This document shows, in pieces, positions 1 to 7,212 of a stretch of 19,674 nt of DNA. Under the pieces are notes generated by a model. That model worked only from the letters and a program-made list of their open reading frames with translations. It made no database searches and was not told the origin of the DNA. The stretch spans positions 1-19,674 of the forward strand of contig DATLZD010000007.1 of NCBI GenBank assembly GCA_035574155.1. Direction: 5' to 3'. How positions within the stretch are numbered: position 1 is the stretch's first letter; the number at the start of each line of letters is the position of its first letter. Origin of the DNA: HRBIN24 sp035574155. GTDB lineage: Bacteria; Chloroflexota; Dehalococcoidia; SM23-28-2; HRBIN24. Position numbers and translations under genes: made by a program.

Positions 1-255
1 CAGGGCGAGAAAGTCGTTGAGGCTGTCGCGGGCGAACACCCGCCGGGGGAGGGCGATGCCCGACAGGAGTCCGTCCTCCTGTAGACGGGCCAGGTCGAGC
101 ACATGCTCGCCGATGGCGACGCCTACCCGGGGCCGTCGCCGGTGGCGGAACATGCCGAAGGGCAGGTTCTGCACGGGGAAGCCGGAACCTTCGGGCACCG
201 GCACCCAGGAGCGGAGGCCGGGGTCGTTGGTGGCATCGGGTCGCGGTGGGCCCAT
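1..255 (-). CDS. fahA: Fumarylacetoacetase, N-terminal part (cut by window edge)
   Basis: Fumarylacetoacetase hydrolyses fumarylacetoacetate to fumarate and acetoacetate, the last step of homogentisate (tyrosine/phenylalanine) breakdown in the cytoplasm. Only the first 85 codons lie in the window; the frame stays open to base 1. The visible part carries the N-terminal signature of the family: SWVPVPEGSGFPVQNLPFG near residues 16-34, then RVGVAIGEHVLDLARL, closely resembling the start of animal FAH ([20 protein letters not shown] and IGVAIGDQILDL). The ATG at 255 lies 24 nt after the stop of the upstream 320-residue gene. No good Shine-Dalgarno sequence precedes it, so it may depend on readthrough from the upstream gene. 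The catalytic C-terminal domain is outside the window and its integrity cannot be judged. The distant co-operonic hmgA gene supports the assignment. Confidence 0.9.
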   Translation of the reverse strand, partial: MGPPRPDATNDPGLRSWVPVPEGSGFPVQNLPFGMFRHRRRPRVGVAIGEHVLDLARLQEDGLLSGIALPRRVFARDSLNDFLAL

Positions 256-279
256 GCTGGTCCGGGGAAGTGCCCTGGG

Positions 280-1242
280 CTAGGGGATGCCCAAGAGAGC
301 GCACAGCCCCTCTAGGGGTTCCAGAAAGCTGCAGCTCCCGAAGCAGGTCACCAGGCGGCGGCCGCGCTGGACCTCGTCCGGTGTCAGGATGCGGTCGCGC
401 CAGCCGAACCCCTCGGCGTCCAGGCGGAAGCTGCTCGGCGCATCGTCGCTCAGTAGCTCCACCAGGTCTGGCTCGGCGATGTGGCCGGCGACGGCGAGCA
501 GCGCCCCGCCGATGACGTTGAGGAAGCCGTGCTGTCGGACCCTGAGCTGAGGGTCGGGGTGGGGCAACGGATGGTGGAGGCCGGCGGTGGCCTTCAGGGG
601 CAGGGCCAGGCGGGCGCAGCAGACGATGAAGCGCGCCAGCTGCGGTGCCGTGGGGAAGTCCTGGGGACGGCTGCCGCCGCAGCGGACCTTGGCGCCCACG
701 CCGCCCCCCAGGCGGGCGATCCCTTCCAGGGCCCGGGGGATGGCCAGCTCCCAGTCCTCCCCGAAGGGCAGCTCGACGAAAGGTCGGGCGCCAGGGGCCG
801 CTGCGGCTGCCTCGGCCAGCGCACGGGCAAACTCGCCCGCCTCCGCCCCAGCGGGCAGGCGGGCCTCCAGCGATTCGACGTTCCCCATTCCCGACTCCCG
901 GAACCGGGAGACCTCGGCCAGGGCACCTGTCAGCGCGGCCGGCCAGGGCTCGTTGGCGGCCAGGTCCAGGACGACGCTCAGTCGCCAAGGGCCGCTGCCG
1001 TCGGGCATGGCCGAGGGCAGGTCTCGCAGGCGGGAGGCAGGGCACACGAACCGGGCCAGCGCCCAACGGTAAGGCCCGCGGCGGTGCTCGACGTGCTGGG
1101 CCACGGCCTCGGCCAACGGCAGCATGGCTGGCGGAAAGAGGGAGGCATCATCTATTAGCTCCCGCAGGAAGGCGCCGATGCCCCCTGCCTGCCAGGGGTG
1201 GGCCGCATCGGCCTCCATCTGTCGTTGGGCGCGCTCGCTCAT
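280..1242 (-). CDS. Conserved-looking protein of unknown function in the homogentisate operon
   Basis: I cannot assign an established function to this 320-residue protein. It has no signal peptide or membrane segment and is probably cytoplasmic. Blocks that look conserved are DDASLFPPAMLPLAEAV (31-47), ARFVCPASRL (63-72), GAKVRCGG (183-190), LPLKATAGLHHPLP (214-227), HGFLNVIGGALLA (238-250) and FGSCSFLEPLEGL (301-313). The alternation of hydrophobic strands with K/H/G-rich turns could fit an alpha/beta barrel enzyme, but that is a guess. It starts 9 nt after the livF stop and ends 24 nt before fahA, so it should be co-transcribed with both. The visible operon lacks a glutathione-type maleylacetoacetate isomerase, so a role between ring cleavage and FahA is one hypothesis. 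A regulatory or accessory role is equally possible. Confidence 0.85.
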   Translation of the reverse strand: MSERAQRQMEADAAHPWQAGGIGAFLRELIDDASLFPPAMLPLAEAVAQHVEHRRGPYRWALARFVCPASRLRDLPSAMPDGSGPWRLSVVLDLAANEPWPAALTGALAEVSRFRESGMGNVESLEARLPAGAEAGEFARALAEAAAAAPGARPFVELPFGEDWELAIPRALEGIARLGGGVGAKVRCGGSRPQDFPTAPQLARFIVCCARLALPLKATAGLHHPLPHPDPQLRVRQHGFLNVIGGALLAVAGHIAEPDLVELLSDDAPSSFRLDAEGFGWRDRILTPDEVQRGRRLVTCFGSCSFLEPLEGLCALLGIP

Positions 1243-1251
1243 GGCCGACCC

Positions 1252-2040
1252 TTACTCCTCGGTCATGGTCAGGGAAGGGCTGGCATCGCTCCTGTCCTGG
1301 GGATCGGCCGCGGCCCGCACGCTGCGACGGCCCAGGTAGGCGGCCCGCACGGCGGGCTCCTCCAGCAGCCTCTCGCGGCTGCCGGAAAGGGCGATGCGGC
1401 CCCGTTCCAGCACATAGGCACGGTCGGCCACCGCCAGGGCGGCCCGCGCGTGCTGCTCGGCCACCAGCACCGTCACCCCGCGGGCGCGGAGCTCCAGCAA
1501 GCGCCCCATGACGTCGCGCACCACCTTGGGCGCCAGGCCCAGGGAGGGCTCGTCCAGCATGAGCAGTCTGGGACGGGCCATGAGGGCCCGTCCGATGGCC
1601 AGCATCTGCTGCTCGCCACCGGAGAGGGTGCCCGCCGCCTGCCGCCGCCGCTCGGCCAGCACCGGGAACAGGGCGAAGACCTCCTCCACATCGCGGCGCA
1701 GATCGGACCGTCGACGCCGATGGTAGGCCCCGAGGATCAGGTTGTCCCACACCGACAGCCCGTAGAACACCTGGCGTCCCTCGGGCACCAGCGCTACTCC
1801 GAGCCGGACCATCTCCTCCGCCGGCCTGCCCGTGACCTCGAGTCCATCGAAGAGGACCTGGCCCCCTGCGGGTGCCATGAGGCCGGCCAGGGTGCGCAGG
1901 AGGGTGGTCTTGCCGGCGCCGTTGGCCCCTATGACGGCGACCACCTCGCCCGGGTGGACCTCCAGGTCCACCCCGCGCAGGGCCTGGATGCGGCCGTAGG
2001 CGGCACGCAGCCCCTTCACCGTCAGCAGCGGGCCGCTCAT
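1252..2040 (-). CDS. livF: Branched-chain-type ABC importer, ATPase subunit LivF
   Basis: This is one of the two cytoplasmic ATPases that power a hydrophobic amino acid transporter (HAAT)-type importer. Its 262 residues show Walker A GANGAGKTT (38-46), the signature LSGGEQQ (139-145) and Walker B LMLDEP with D163 and catalytic E164. VPEGRQVF and SLGLAPK mark LivF rather than LivG. I chose the ATG at 2040 because it overlaps the livG stop in an ATGA quartet, typical of translational coupling; the frame stays open further upstream, but that stretch lies inside livG. About 20 polar residues (ADPQDRSDASPSLTMTEE) extend the C-terminus beyond the usual end. The substrate is not readable from an ATPase; the operon suggests an aromatic amino acid or aromatic acid. 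Confidence 0.95.
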   Translation of the reverse strand: MSGPLLTVKGLRAAYGRIQALRGVDLEVHPGEVVAVIGANGAGKTTLLRTLAGLMAPAGGQVLFDGLEVTGRPAEEMVRLGVALVPEGRQVFYGLSVWDNLILGAYHRRRRSDLRRDVEEVFALFPVLAERRRQAAGTLSGGEQQMLAIGRALMARPRLLMLDEPSLGLAPKVVRDVMGRLLELRARGVTVLVAEQHARAALAVADRAYVLERGRIALSGSRERLLEEPAVRAAYLGRRSVRAAADPQDRSDASPSLTMTEE

Positions 2041-2801
2041 GCTGCCTCCTCCCCCAGGTAGGCCTCGATGACCTGTGGGTCCGACTGCACCTGCTCGGGC
2101 GGCCCCTGGGCGATGACTACGCCGTGGTCCAGCACCACCACCCAGTCCGAATACGCCATAACCAGGTCCATGTGGTGCTCCACCAGCAGCACCGCCAGGC
2201 CCTCGCCGGCCAAGCGTCGCAGCAACTGGCCCACCTCTTCGGCCTCGCCCCCCGACAGGCCGGCCGTCGGCTCGTCCAGGAGCAGGAGCGACGGCTCCGT
2301 GGCCAGCGCCCGGCCGACCTCTACCAGCCGTTGTCGCCCGTAGGGGAGGGCGGCGGCAGGCCAGTCGGCCACGTCGGCAAGGCCCAGGCGGGCGAGGAGG
2401 GCGTCGGTGGCCATGCGGCCCTCTCTCTCCTCGCGGAAGTGGCGCGGCAGCCTGAGCACCGCCTCCAGAAGCGACGTGCGCGTGAGCCGGTAACGGCCCA
2501 CCAGCAGGTGCTCGCGCACCGTCATCTGGCCGAAGAGCTGCAGGTTCTGGAAGGTGCGGGCGATGCCCAGGCTGGCCACGCGGTGCTGGGGCCAACCGGT
2601 GATGTCGCGGCCGCGGAAGCGCACGCGGCCCTGCCCGGGCCTGAGCACCCCCGATATGACGTTGAGCAACGTCGTCTTGCCGGCGCCGTTGGGGCCGATG
2701 AGGGCCGTCACGCGCCCCGGGTCCACTCCCAGCGAGACGCCCTCCAAAGCGCGCAGCCCCCCGAACTGGACCGTGACCCCCTCCACCTGCAGGAGGCTCA
2801 C
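2037..2801 (-). CDS. livG: Branched-chain-type ABC importer, ATPase subunit LivG
   Basis: This is the second cytoplasmic ATPase of the importer, 254 residues. Walker A is GPNGAGKTT (36-44), the Q-loop region reads RTFQNLQLF (82-90), the signature is the LivG-type variant LPYGRQR (152-158) in place of LSGGQ, and Walker B is LLLLDEPTAGLS with D176/E177. The C-terminal PQVIEAYLGEE is the standard LivG ending. The start is a GTG at 2801 that overlaps the livM stop in a GTGA quartet; GGAGG lies upstream inside the end of livM. At its other end it overlaps livF by 4 nt, so livM, livG and livF look translationally coupled in sequence. Confidence 0.95.
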   Translation of the reverse strand: MSLLQVEGVTVQFGGLRALEGVSLGVDPGRVTALIGPNGAGKTTLLNVISGVLRPGQGRVRFRGRDITGWPQHRVASLGIARTFQNLQLFGQMTVREHLLVGRYRLTRTSLLEAVLRLPRHFREEREGRMATDALLARLGLADVADWPAAALPYGRQRLVEVGRALATEPSLLLLDEPTAGLSGGEAEEVGQLLRRLAGEGLAVLLVEHHMDLVMAYSDWVVVLDHGVVIAQGPPEQVQSDPQVIEAYLGEEAA

Positions 2802-3838
2802 CGCAGCTCCACCTCCTCCAGGGCCGGCGTAGGGGCCGGTCGCTGGCGCGCCCCCAGCCACTCGGCGGCCCACCGCACCAGCGAGGCGATGCCGCCCGCC
2901 AGTCCCCGCGGCAGGAACAGCAGCACCAGCACCAAGGCCAGCCCGTAGGCGACGATCTCGTAGCTGCCGGTGGCGCCCGACACGAACCTGGGCACCAGCT
3001 CGCGCGTGCCCTCGGTCAACAGCACCACCGCGGCGGAGCCGAGAGGGGCCCCCCACACCGAGTCGATGCCCCCCACCGTGGAGATGACCAGGAAGCGTAG
3101 GGAGGGCAACAGCCCAAAGGACTCGGGGCTCACATAGGTCACGTAATGGGCATATAGGCTCCCCGCTACCGATGCGTAGACGGCCCCCAGGGCGAACACG
3201 GCCATCTTGGTGCGGACCACGTCGATGCCCACGCTGGCCGCCGCCACCTCGGAGGCCCCCATGGCCACCAGCGCCCGGCCGGGGCGGGAGGCCAGCAGGT
3301 TGCGGGCCGCCGCCAGCCCCAACACCAGCACCGCCCAGGCCAGCAGGTACATGCTGGTATCGGTGTCGAACCGCAGCCGGCCCAGCGTGAAGTCCGGTAT
3401 GCCGCCGGTGCCCTGGTTGCCGCCCGTCAGCGAGTCCCAGCTCCTCATGACCACATAGAAGACCAGGCCGAAGGCCAGGGTGGCCATGGCCAGGAAGTGG
3501 CCCCGCAGACGGAACACGATGCGACCCAGCATCGCCGCCAGCACCGCCGCGATGACGGCGCCGGCTGCCATGGCCAGCAGAGGGTGCCAGTCCACCTTGG
3601 CCGTCAACAAGGCGCTGGTGTAGGCCCCCACGCCGTAGAAGGCGGCATGGCCCAAGGACACCTGGCCCGCGAAGCCCATCACCAGCGTCAGCCCCATAGC
3701 GGCGATGGCGTGCAAGGCGAACACCACCAGGTTGGCGCGGGTCAGGAAAGGCAAGGCATCGGCCACGGGCAGCAGGAGCACCCCGATGCCGAATACCCCA
3801 CCCCACAGGGCAAGGGGGCCCCACCACCTCAGGCCCAT
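2798..3838 (-). CDS. livM: Branched-chain-type ABC importer, permease LivM
   Basis: This inner-membrane permease forms the translocation channel together with LivH. The 346 residues contain many hydrophobic segments and the family hallmark GFAGQVSLGHAAFYGVGAY (about 55-73). Further typical blocks are FALGAVYASVAGSLYAHY and RFLVISTVGGIDSVWGAPLG, which form the cytoplasmic loop that contacts the ATPases in this family. The ATG at 3838 lies inside the end of livH (10-nt overlap) with GAGGA just upstream. The C-terminal tail (RQRPAPTPALEEVELR) is polar and cytoplasmic by prediction. Length and motif order match ordinary LivM proteins. Confidence 0.94.
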   Translation of the reverse strand: MGLRWWGPLALWGGVFGIGVLLLPVADALPFLTRANLVVFALHAIAAMGLTLVMGFAGQVSLGHAAFYGVGAYTSALLTAKVDWHPLLAMAAGAVIAAVLAAMLGRIVFRLRGHFLAMATLAFGLVFYVVMRSWDSLTGGNQGTGGIPDFTLGRLRFDTDTSMYLLAWAVLVLGLAAARNLLASRPGRALVAMGASEVAAASVGIDVVRTKMAVFALGAVYASVAGSLYAHYVTYVSPESFGLLPSLRFLVISTVGGIDSVWGAPLGSAAVVLLTEGTRELVPRFVSGATGSYEIVAYGLALVLVLLFLPRGLAGGIASLVRWAAEWLGARQRPAPTPALEEVELR

Positions 3839-4701
3839 CGCGTCCTCACCTGGGCCAGCAGCCCCTCCGGCCGTAGCACCAGCATAAGGGCCAGCACGGC
3901 GAAGGCGACCCCCTCAGCCATGGCCGAGGAGACGTATCCTACCGCCACAGCCTCGGCCACCCCTAGCAGCAGTCCGCCGGCCAGGGCACCGAAGGGCGAT
4001 ACCAGTCCGCCGATCACGGCCGCTGTGAAGCCCTTCAGGCCGAAGGGCACGCCCATATCGTAGTAGGCGGAGGTGATGGGCACCAGCACCACCCCGGCCA
4101 CACCCGCCACCGCCGCCGCCATGGTGAAGGCGTAGAGGGACATCTGGGCGGGGTTTATGGCCTGCAGCCGGGCGGCGTCGCGGTTCATGGCGCAGGCCTG
4201 CATCGCCTTGCCCACCACCGTGCGCTGGAAGAACCACCAGAGGGCCAGGGCCAGGGCTATCGTCACGCCCAGCACCCAGAGCGTCTGCCGGCTCAGGGTG
4301 GCGCCGCCGATCTCCAGGGGAGGGCCGGCGGTGAAGGGAGCATAGCGCCGAGGGTTGACGCCCCAGATGAGCAGCGCCAGCCCCTCCACCGCGATGGCCA
4401 GCCCTATCGTTAGGATGATGAGGGTCAGGATGGAGTGCCTGCGCGCGGGGTTGATGACCAGCCGGTCTGTCACCAGGCCTGCCAACGCCCCTGCCGCGAT
4501 GCCCACCATCAGGGCCGGCACCGCCGGCACCCCTGCCTCGCGCAGGCTCACGGCCGTCAGGGCCGAGAGCATGAGGTAGTGGCCCTGGGCGAAATTGATG
4601 ATCCCCGTCACGTTGTAGACGATGACGAAGCCGACGCCCACCAGGCCGTAGATGGCCCCCTGCCCGATGCCGCTGGCGACGAACTGGAGGAACTCGCTCA
4701 C
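3829..4701 (-). CDS. livH: Branched-chain-type ABC importer, permease LivH
   Basis: This is the second integral-membrane permease of the importer, 290 residues, hydrophobic throughout. The N-terminal hallmark GLVGVGFVIVYNVTGIINFAQG (about 20-41) is the classic LivH sequence, and GFTAAVIGGLVSPFGALAGG in the C-terminal half is the conserved ATPase-contacting loop. Translation starts at a GTG (4701), 12 nt after the livK stop, with GAGGT overlapping that stop codon about 9 nt upstream. It overlaps livM by 10 nt. Permease, ATPases and binding protein are contiguous, so the transporter is complete. Confidence 0.94.
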   Translation of the reverse strand: MSEFLQFVASGIGQGAIYGLVGVGFVIVYNVTGIINFAQGHYLMLSALTAVSLREAGVPAVPALMVGIAAGALAGLVTDRLVINPARRHSILTLIILTIGLAIAVEGLALLIWGVNPRRYAPFTAGPPLEIGGATLSRQTLWVLGVTIALALALWWFFQRTVVGKAMQACAMNRDAARLQAINPAQMSLYAFTMAAAVAGVAGVVLVPITSAYYDMGVPFGLKGFTAAVIGGLVSPFGALAGGLLLGVAEAVAVGYVSSAMAEGVAFAVLALMLVLRPEGLLAQVRTRWA

Positions 4702-4713
4702 TCTAGCGTGACC

Positions 4714-5913
4714 TCACTGGACCAGTCGCCACTTCCCTCCCTGGATGGTCACCAGGACCAGGTCCTCGGACCGGAGGCCCAGGTGGTCCTGCGGGCTCAT
4801 GCGGTAGACGCCCGTGGTCCCCACGTATTCGCCCAGGTTCTCCAGGGCCCGCGTAATGGCCTGCGGGTCTGTGCTGCCGGCCCTCTCTATGGCGGCCTTC
4901 AGCAGCCCCAGGGCGTCCCATACGTAGCTGGCGAATCCGGACATCTCGCCGTAGCGCTGAGTGTAAAGCCGGCCGAACTCCTGTAGCGCCTGGTACTGGC
5001 GGTCGCTGGGCGGGACCTGGTCCCAGACCAGGGTCTTGGGGTGGACCATGAAGGCCCCCTCGGCGGACTGCCCGGCCAGGCGCAGGAACAGCTCCGCACC
5101 GGCGCCGGCGTCGTGGTACATGGGGACGTTGATGCGCAGGTTCTCGACCGCGTTGCGGCGGGCCAGAGGGGCGCCGGGGGGGATGGCCCACACCACCACG
5201 GCCTGGGGATTGGCGCTCATGATGCGGGTGAGCTGGGGCGTAACGTCGGTGGCGTTGGCCTCGAACTTCTCGGCCGCCACGATCTGGACGTCGCCCCTCT
5301 GCTCGGCGGCGCGCCATGCCGCCAGTCCCGACTCTCCGTAAGGGTTGTTGACGGTCAGCAGGCCGATGCGCCTTATGCCACGGCGCTTCATGTCTACGAG
5401 CATCGCGTCGACGTTCTGGGAGGCATGGAACGGCGTCTTGAAGACGTTGGGCCGCTGCTCCACCGGGATCACGATCTGGTCAGCGGAGCCCATGGAGAAC
5501 ACGGGCACCTTGGACTCGAGGATGGCGTCCATGGCAGCCAGGGTGGTGGGCGATGTCCCCGGCCCGACGATGGCCACCACGCCCTGCTGGACCAGCCGCC
5601 GTGTCAGCACCGCCGCCTCGGTGGGGTCCGACTTGTTGTCGACGATGACCAGCTCCACCGGCCGTCCCAGGATGCCGCCCTCCCTGTTGACCTTCTCAGC
5701 CCACAGGGTGGCAGCGCGGGCGTAGGCCTCGCCCTGGACCGAGGCGCTGCCCGACTGCTCGATGTTCAGGCCGATGCGTATGGGCTCGCCCGTGGGCTGC
5801 CTGCCCCCGCCGGGCGTGGGCGTGCCCGGTGCCTCTTCCTCGCCGCAAGCGGCCAGGAGGAAGAGGAGGGCTGCTGCCACCAATGCCGCCATCCGCCAGA
5901 AGGTTAGCTTCAT
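4714..5913 (-). CDS. livK: ABC importer substrate-binding lipoprotein (LivK-like)
   Basis: This captures the substrate outside the membrane and delivers it to LivHM. The 399-residue protein begins with a lipoprotein signal (MKLTFWR, hydrophobic core, lipobox LLAAC with Cys23), followed by a short Pro/Thr/Gly-rich linker, so it is likely anchored by lipidation. The mature part shows periplasmic-binding fold type I features: PIRIGLNIEQSGSASVQG (strand 1), NREGGILGRPVELVIVDNKSDP, VVAIVGPGTSPTTLAAM, and the hinge region FASYVWDALGLLKAAIERAG. A strong ribosome site AAGGAGG (5920-5926) sits 6 nt before the ATG at 5913, so it may be translated more strongly than its neighbours, as is common for binding proteins. 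The ligand cannot be read from the sequence; it resembles branched-chain amino acid/amide binders, while the operon suggests an aromatic compound. Confidence 0.93.
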   Translation of the reverse strand: MKLTFWRMAALVAAALLFLLAACGEEEAPGTPTPGGGRQPTGEPIRIGLNIEQSGSASVQGEAYARAATLWAEKVNREGGILGRPVELVIVDNKSDPTEAAVLTRRLVQQGVVAIVGPGTSPTTLAAMDAILESKVPVFSMGSADQIVIPVEQRPNVFKTPFHASQNVDAMLVDMKRRGIRRIGLLTVNNPYGESGLAAWRAAEQRGDVQIVAAEKFEANATDVTPQLTRIMSANPQAVVVWAIPPGAPLARRNAVENLRINVPMYHDAGAGAELFLRLAGQSAEGAFMVHPKTLVWDQVPPSDRQYQALQEFGRLYTQRYGEMSGFASYVWDALGLLKAAIERAGSTDPQAITRALENLGEYVGTTGVYRMSPQDHLGLRSEDLVLVTIQGGKWRLVQ

Positions 5914-5919
5914 CGCCTG

Positions 5920-5926
5920 CCTCCTT
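5920..5926 (-). promoter_or_regulatory. Strong ribosome binding site of livK
   Basis: The minus strand reads AAGGAGG, a full match to the 16S anti-Shine-Dalgarno core, 6 nt before the livK ATG. It is stronger than the other internal sites of the operon and fixes the start codon. Confidence 0.8.
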
Positions 5927-5975
5927 AAAAGCGGTGTCTCCCGGACGACAGGTTTCCCCCTTCAGCGGGCCGACC

Positions 5976-7166
5976 CTAGCCGCTGGCCACGGCCTGGTAC
6001 TGGCGGAACCAGGACTCGTCGTAGCCCACCACCTCCACCTGCTGGGCGGCGGGCAGCACCAGGAAGGGCGACCGCGACTCGATCATGATGCCTGTCTCCT
6101 CCCGCCAGGGCATGTCCTTGCCTTCCGGCGGGGGGGACTGCACCTGCTGCTGGCTCACGCGCACGTCCGGCCCATGGAAAGTGCCGGCCGGATGCAGGGT
6201 GGCGTAACCGTCCCGGACCTCCGGCCGAGCGTGGTAGCCCGAGTGGTTGAAGAGCACCTCGTCCACGTCGTTCTGGTGCGGGTAAGGCAGCGAGTGCACC
6301 CAACGTGGGAGGAAGGCCTGCATGGAGGCGCCCTCGTCCTCAGTCACGAAGACGGTGTAGGTAGGCGGGTCGAGGTGGAAGTCGGGCGAGGAGAGGGTGC
6401 GGATGTCCTTGAGCGCCAGGCGGAACGGGTACAGGTTCCCCTCCCAGGCCACGGCGTCGAAGGGGCTGAAGGGGTAGCGCAGCACCGTCCACGGGCCCAC
6501 CAGCCGCTTCACATAGACGGGGAAATCGCCCTTCTCGGAGGGCTCGTCCTCCACCGGCACGGGCTCGGGAGGCACCAGCGCCGCGTCCGGGTAGGGGTAG
6601 TTGCGTATCCAGTAGTGGTAGGGACGCAGCACGCGCTTGGGGAACTCGTAGAAGACCATCACCACCGGGCCGCGCGAGCGGAGGGAGTAGGTGGCACCCC
6701 TAGGCACGAAGAGGAACTGGCTGGCGCCGAACTCCAGCAGCCCGAAGTCGGTGGCCAGCGCGCCCTCACCCTGGTGCACGAATATGACCGTGTGGGCATC
6801 GGCGTGGCGGAAGCGAAGCGCGGGGTCGGGCTGGCCCGTCAGCACCGAAATGAGCACCTCCTGCGACCACAGCAGCGGCTGGGGAAAAGGCCCCGACTGC
6901 ACTGCTGCCAGGTGGAACGCGCGGCGGCGCACCGAGCCGGGCACAGAGGCGATGTCCTCCGGCCGCAGGGCCGGCACCCCTTCTGCCTCATGGGCCTCTG
7001 CCACCACCATGGCGGGGCGCTGCCGGACCACCTCCGCCCCGAAGGCCAGCACCTCGTTCCAGTAGCCCTGGGGCGGTCGGCCCGTGAGGGGGAAGGTGAC
7101 CCCCTTCACCCCAGGACGCACCCGGAACGCCGTTGGGAACCCTACCTTGCTCGGCACCACGTCCAT
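5976..7166 (-). CDS. hmgA: Homogentisate 1,2-dioxygenase family protein
   Basis: Homogentisate dioxygenase is a non-haem Fe(II) cupin-fold enzyme that opens the ring of homogentisate to maleylacetoacetate. The 396-residue protein has the family core FDAVAWEGNLYPF (236-248), then PYPHQNDVDEVLF (294-306) and TLHPAGTFHGPD (323-334). By comparison with human HGD (H335, E341, H371) the iron ligands are probably H297, E303 and H331: the first spacing is identical (6) and the second is 28 instead of 30, with the last ligand in the same T-x-HGPD context. At 396 residues it is shorter than animal and proteobacterial enzymes (about 430-445) and matches the compact bacterial branch. GGAGG lies 7 nt before the ATG. 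It sits 46 nt after the LLM gene and 62 nt before livK. A substrate that is a homogentisate analogue remains possible. Confidence 0.87.
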   Translation of the reverse strand: MDVVPSKVGFPTAFRVRPGVKGVTFPLTGRPPQGYWNEVLAFGAEVVRQRPAMVVAEAHEAEGVPALRPEDIASVPGSVRRRAFHLAAVQSGPFPQPLLWSQEVLISVLTGQPDPALRFRHADAHTVIFVHQGEGALATDFGLLEFGASQFLFVPRGATYSLRSRGPVVMVFYEFPKRVLRPYHYWIRNYPYPDAALVPPEPVPVEDEPSEKGDFPVYVKRLVGPWTVLRYPFSPFDAVAWEGNLYPFRLALKDIRTLSSPDFHLDPPTYTVFVTEDEGASMQAFLPRWVHSLPYPHQNDVDEVLFNHSGYHARPEVRDGYATLHPAGTFHGPDVRVSQQQVQSPPPEGKDMPWREETGIMIESRSPFLVLPAAQQVEVVGYDESWFRQYQAVASG

Positions 7167-7212
7167 GACCGAACCTCCGTCCGTCCTCGTGTGGGATAGG
7201 TCTGCCTTCGCC

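Noticed and set aside
2040..2595. Upstream extension of the livF frame to give a 447-residue protein
   Set aside because: The extension lies wholly inside livG, has low-complexity composition, and the ATGA overlap at 2040 gives a normal LivF.
5829..7199. Long plus-strand open frame of 456 codons opposite hmgA and the start of livK
   Set aside because: It mirrors convincing genes on the other strand, is rich in His/Gly/Arg and has no family motif. Such antisense frames are common in high-GC DNA.
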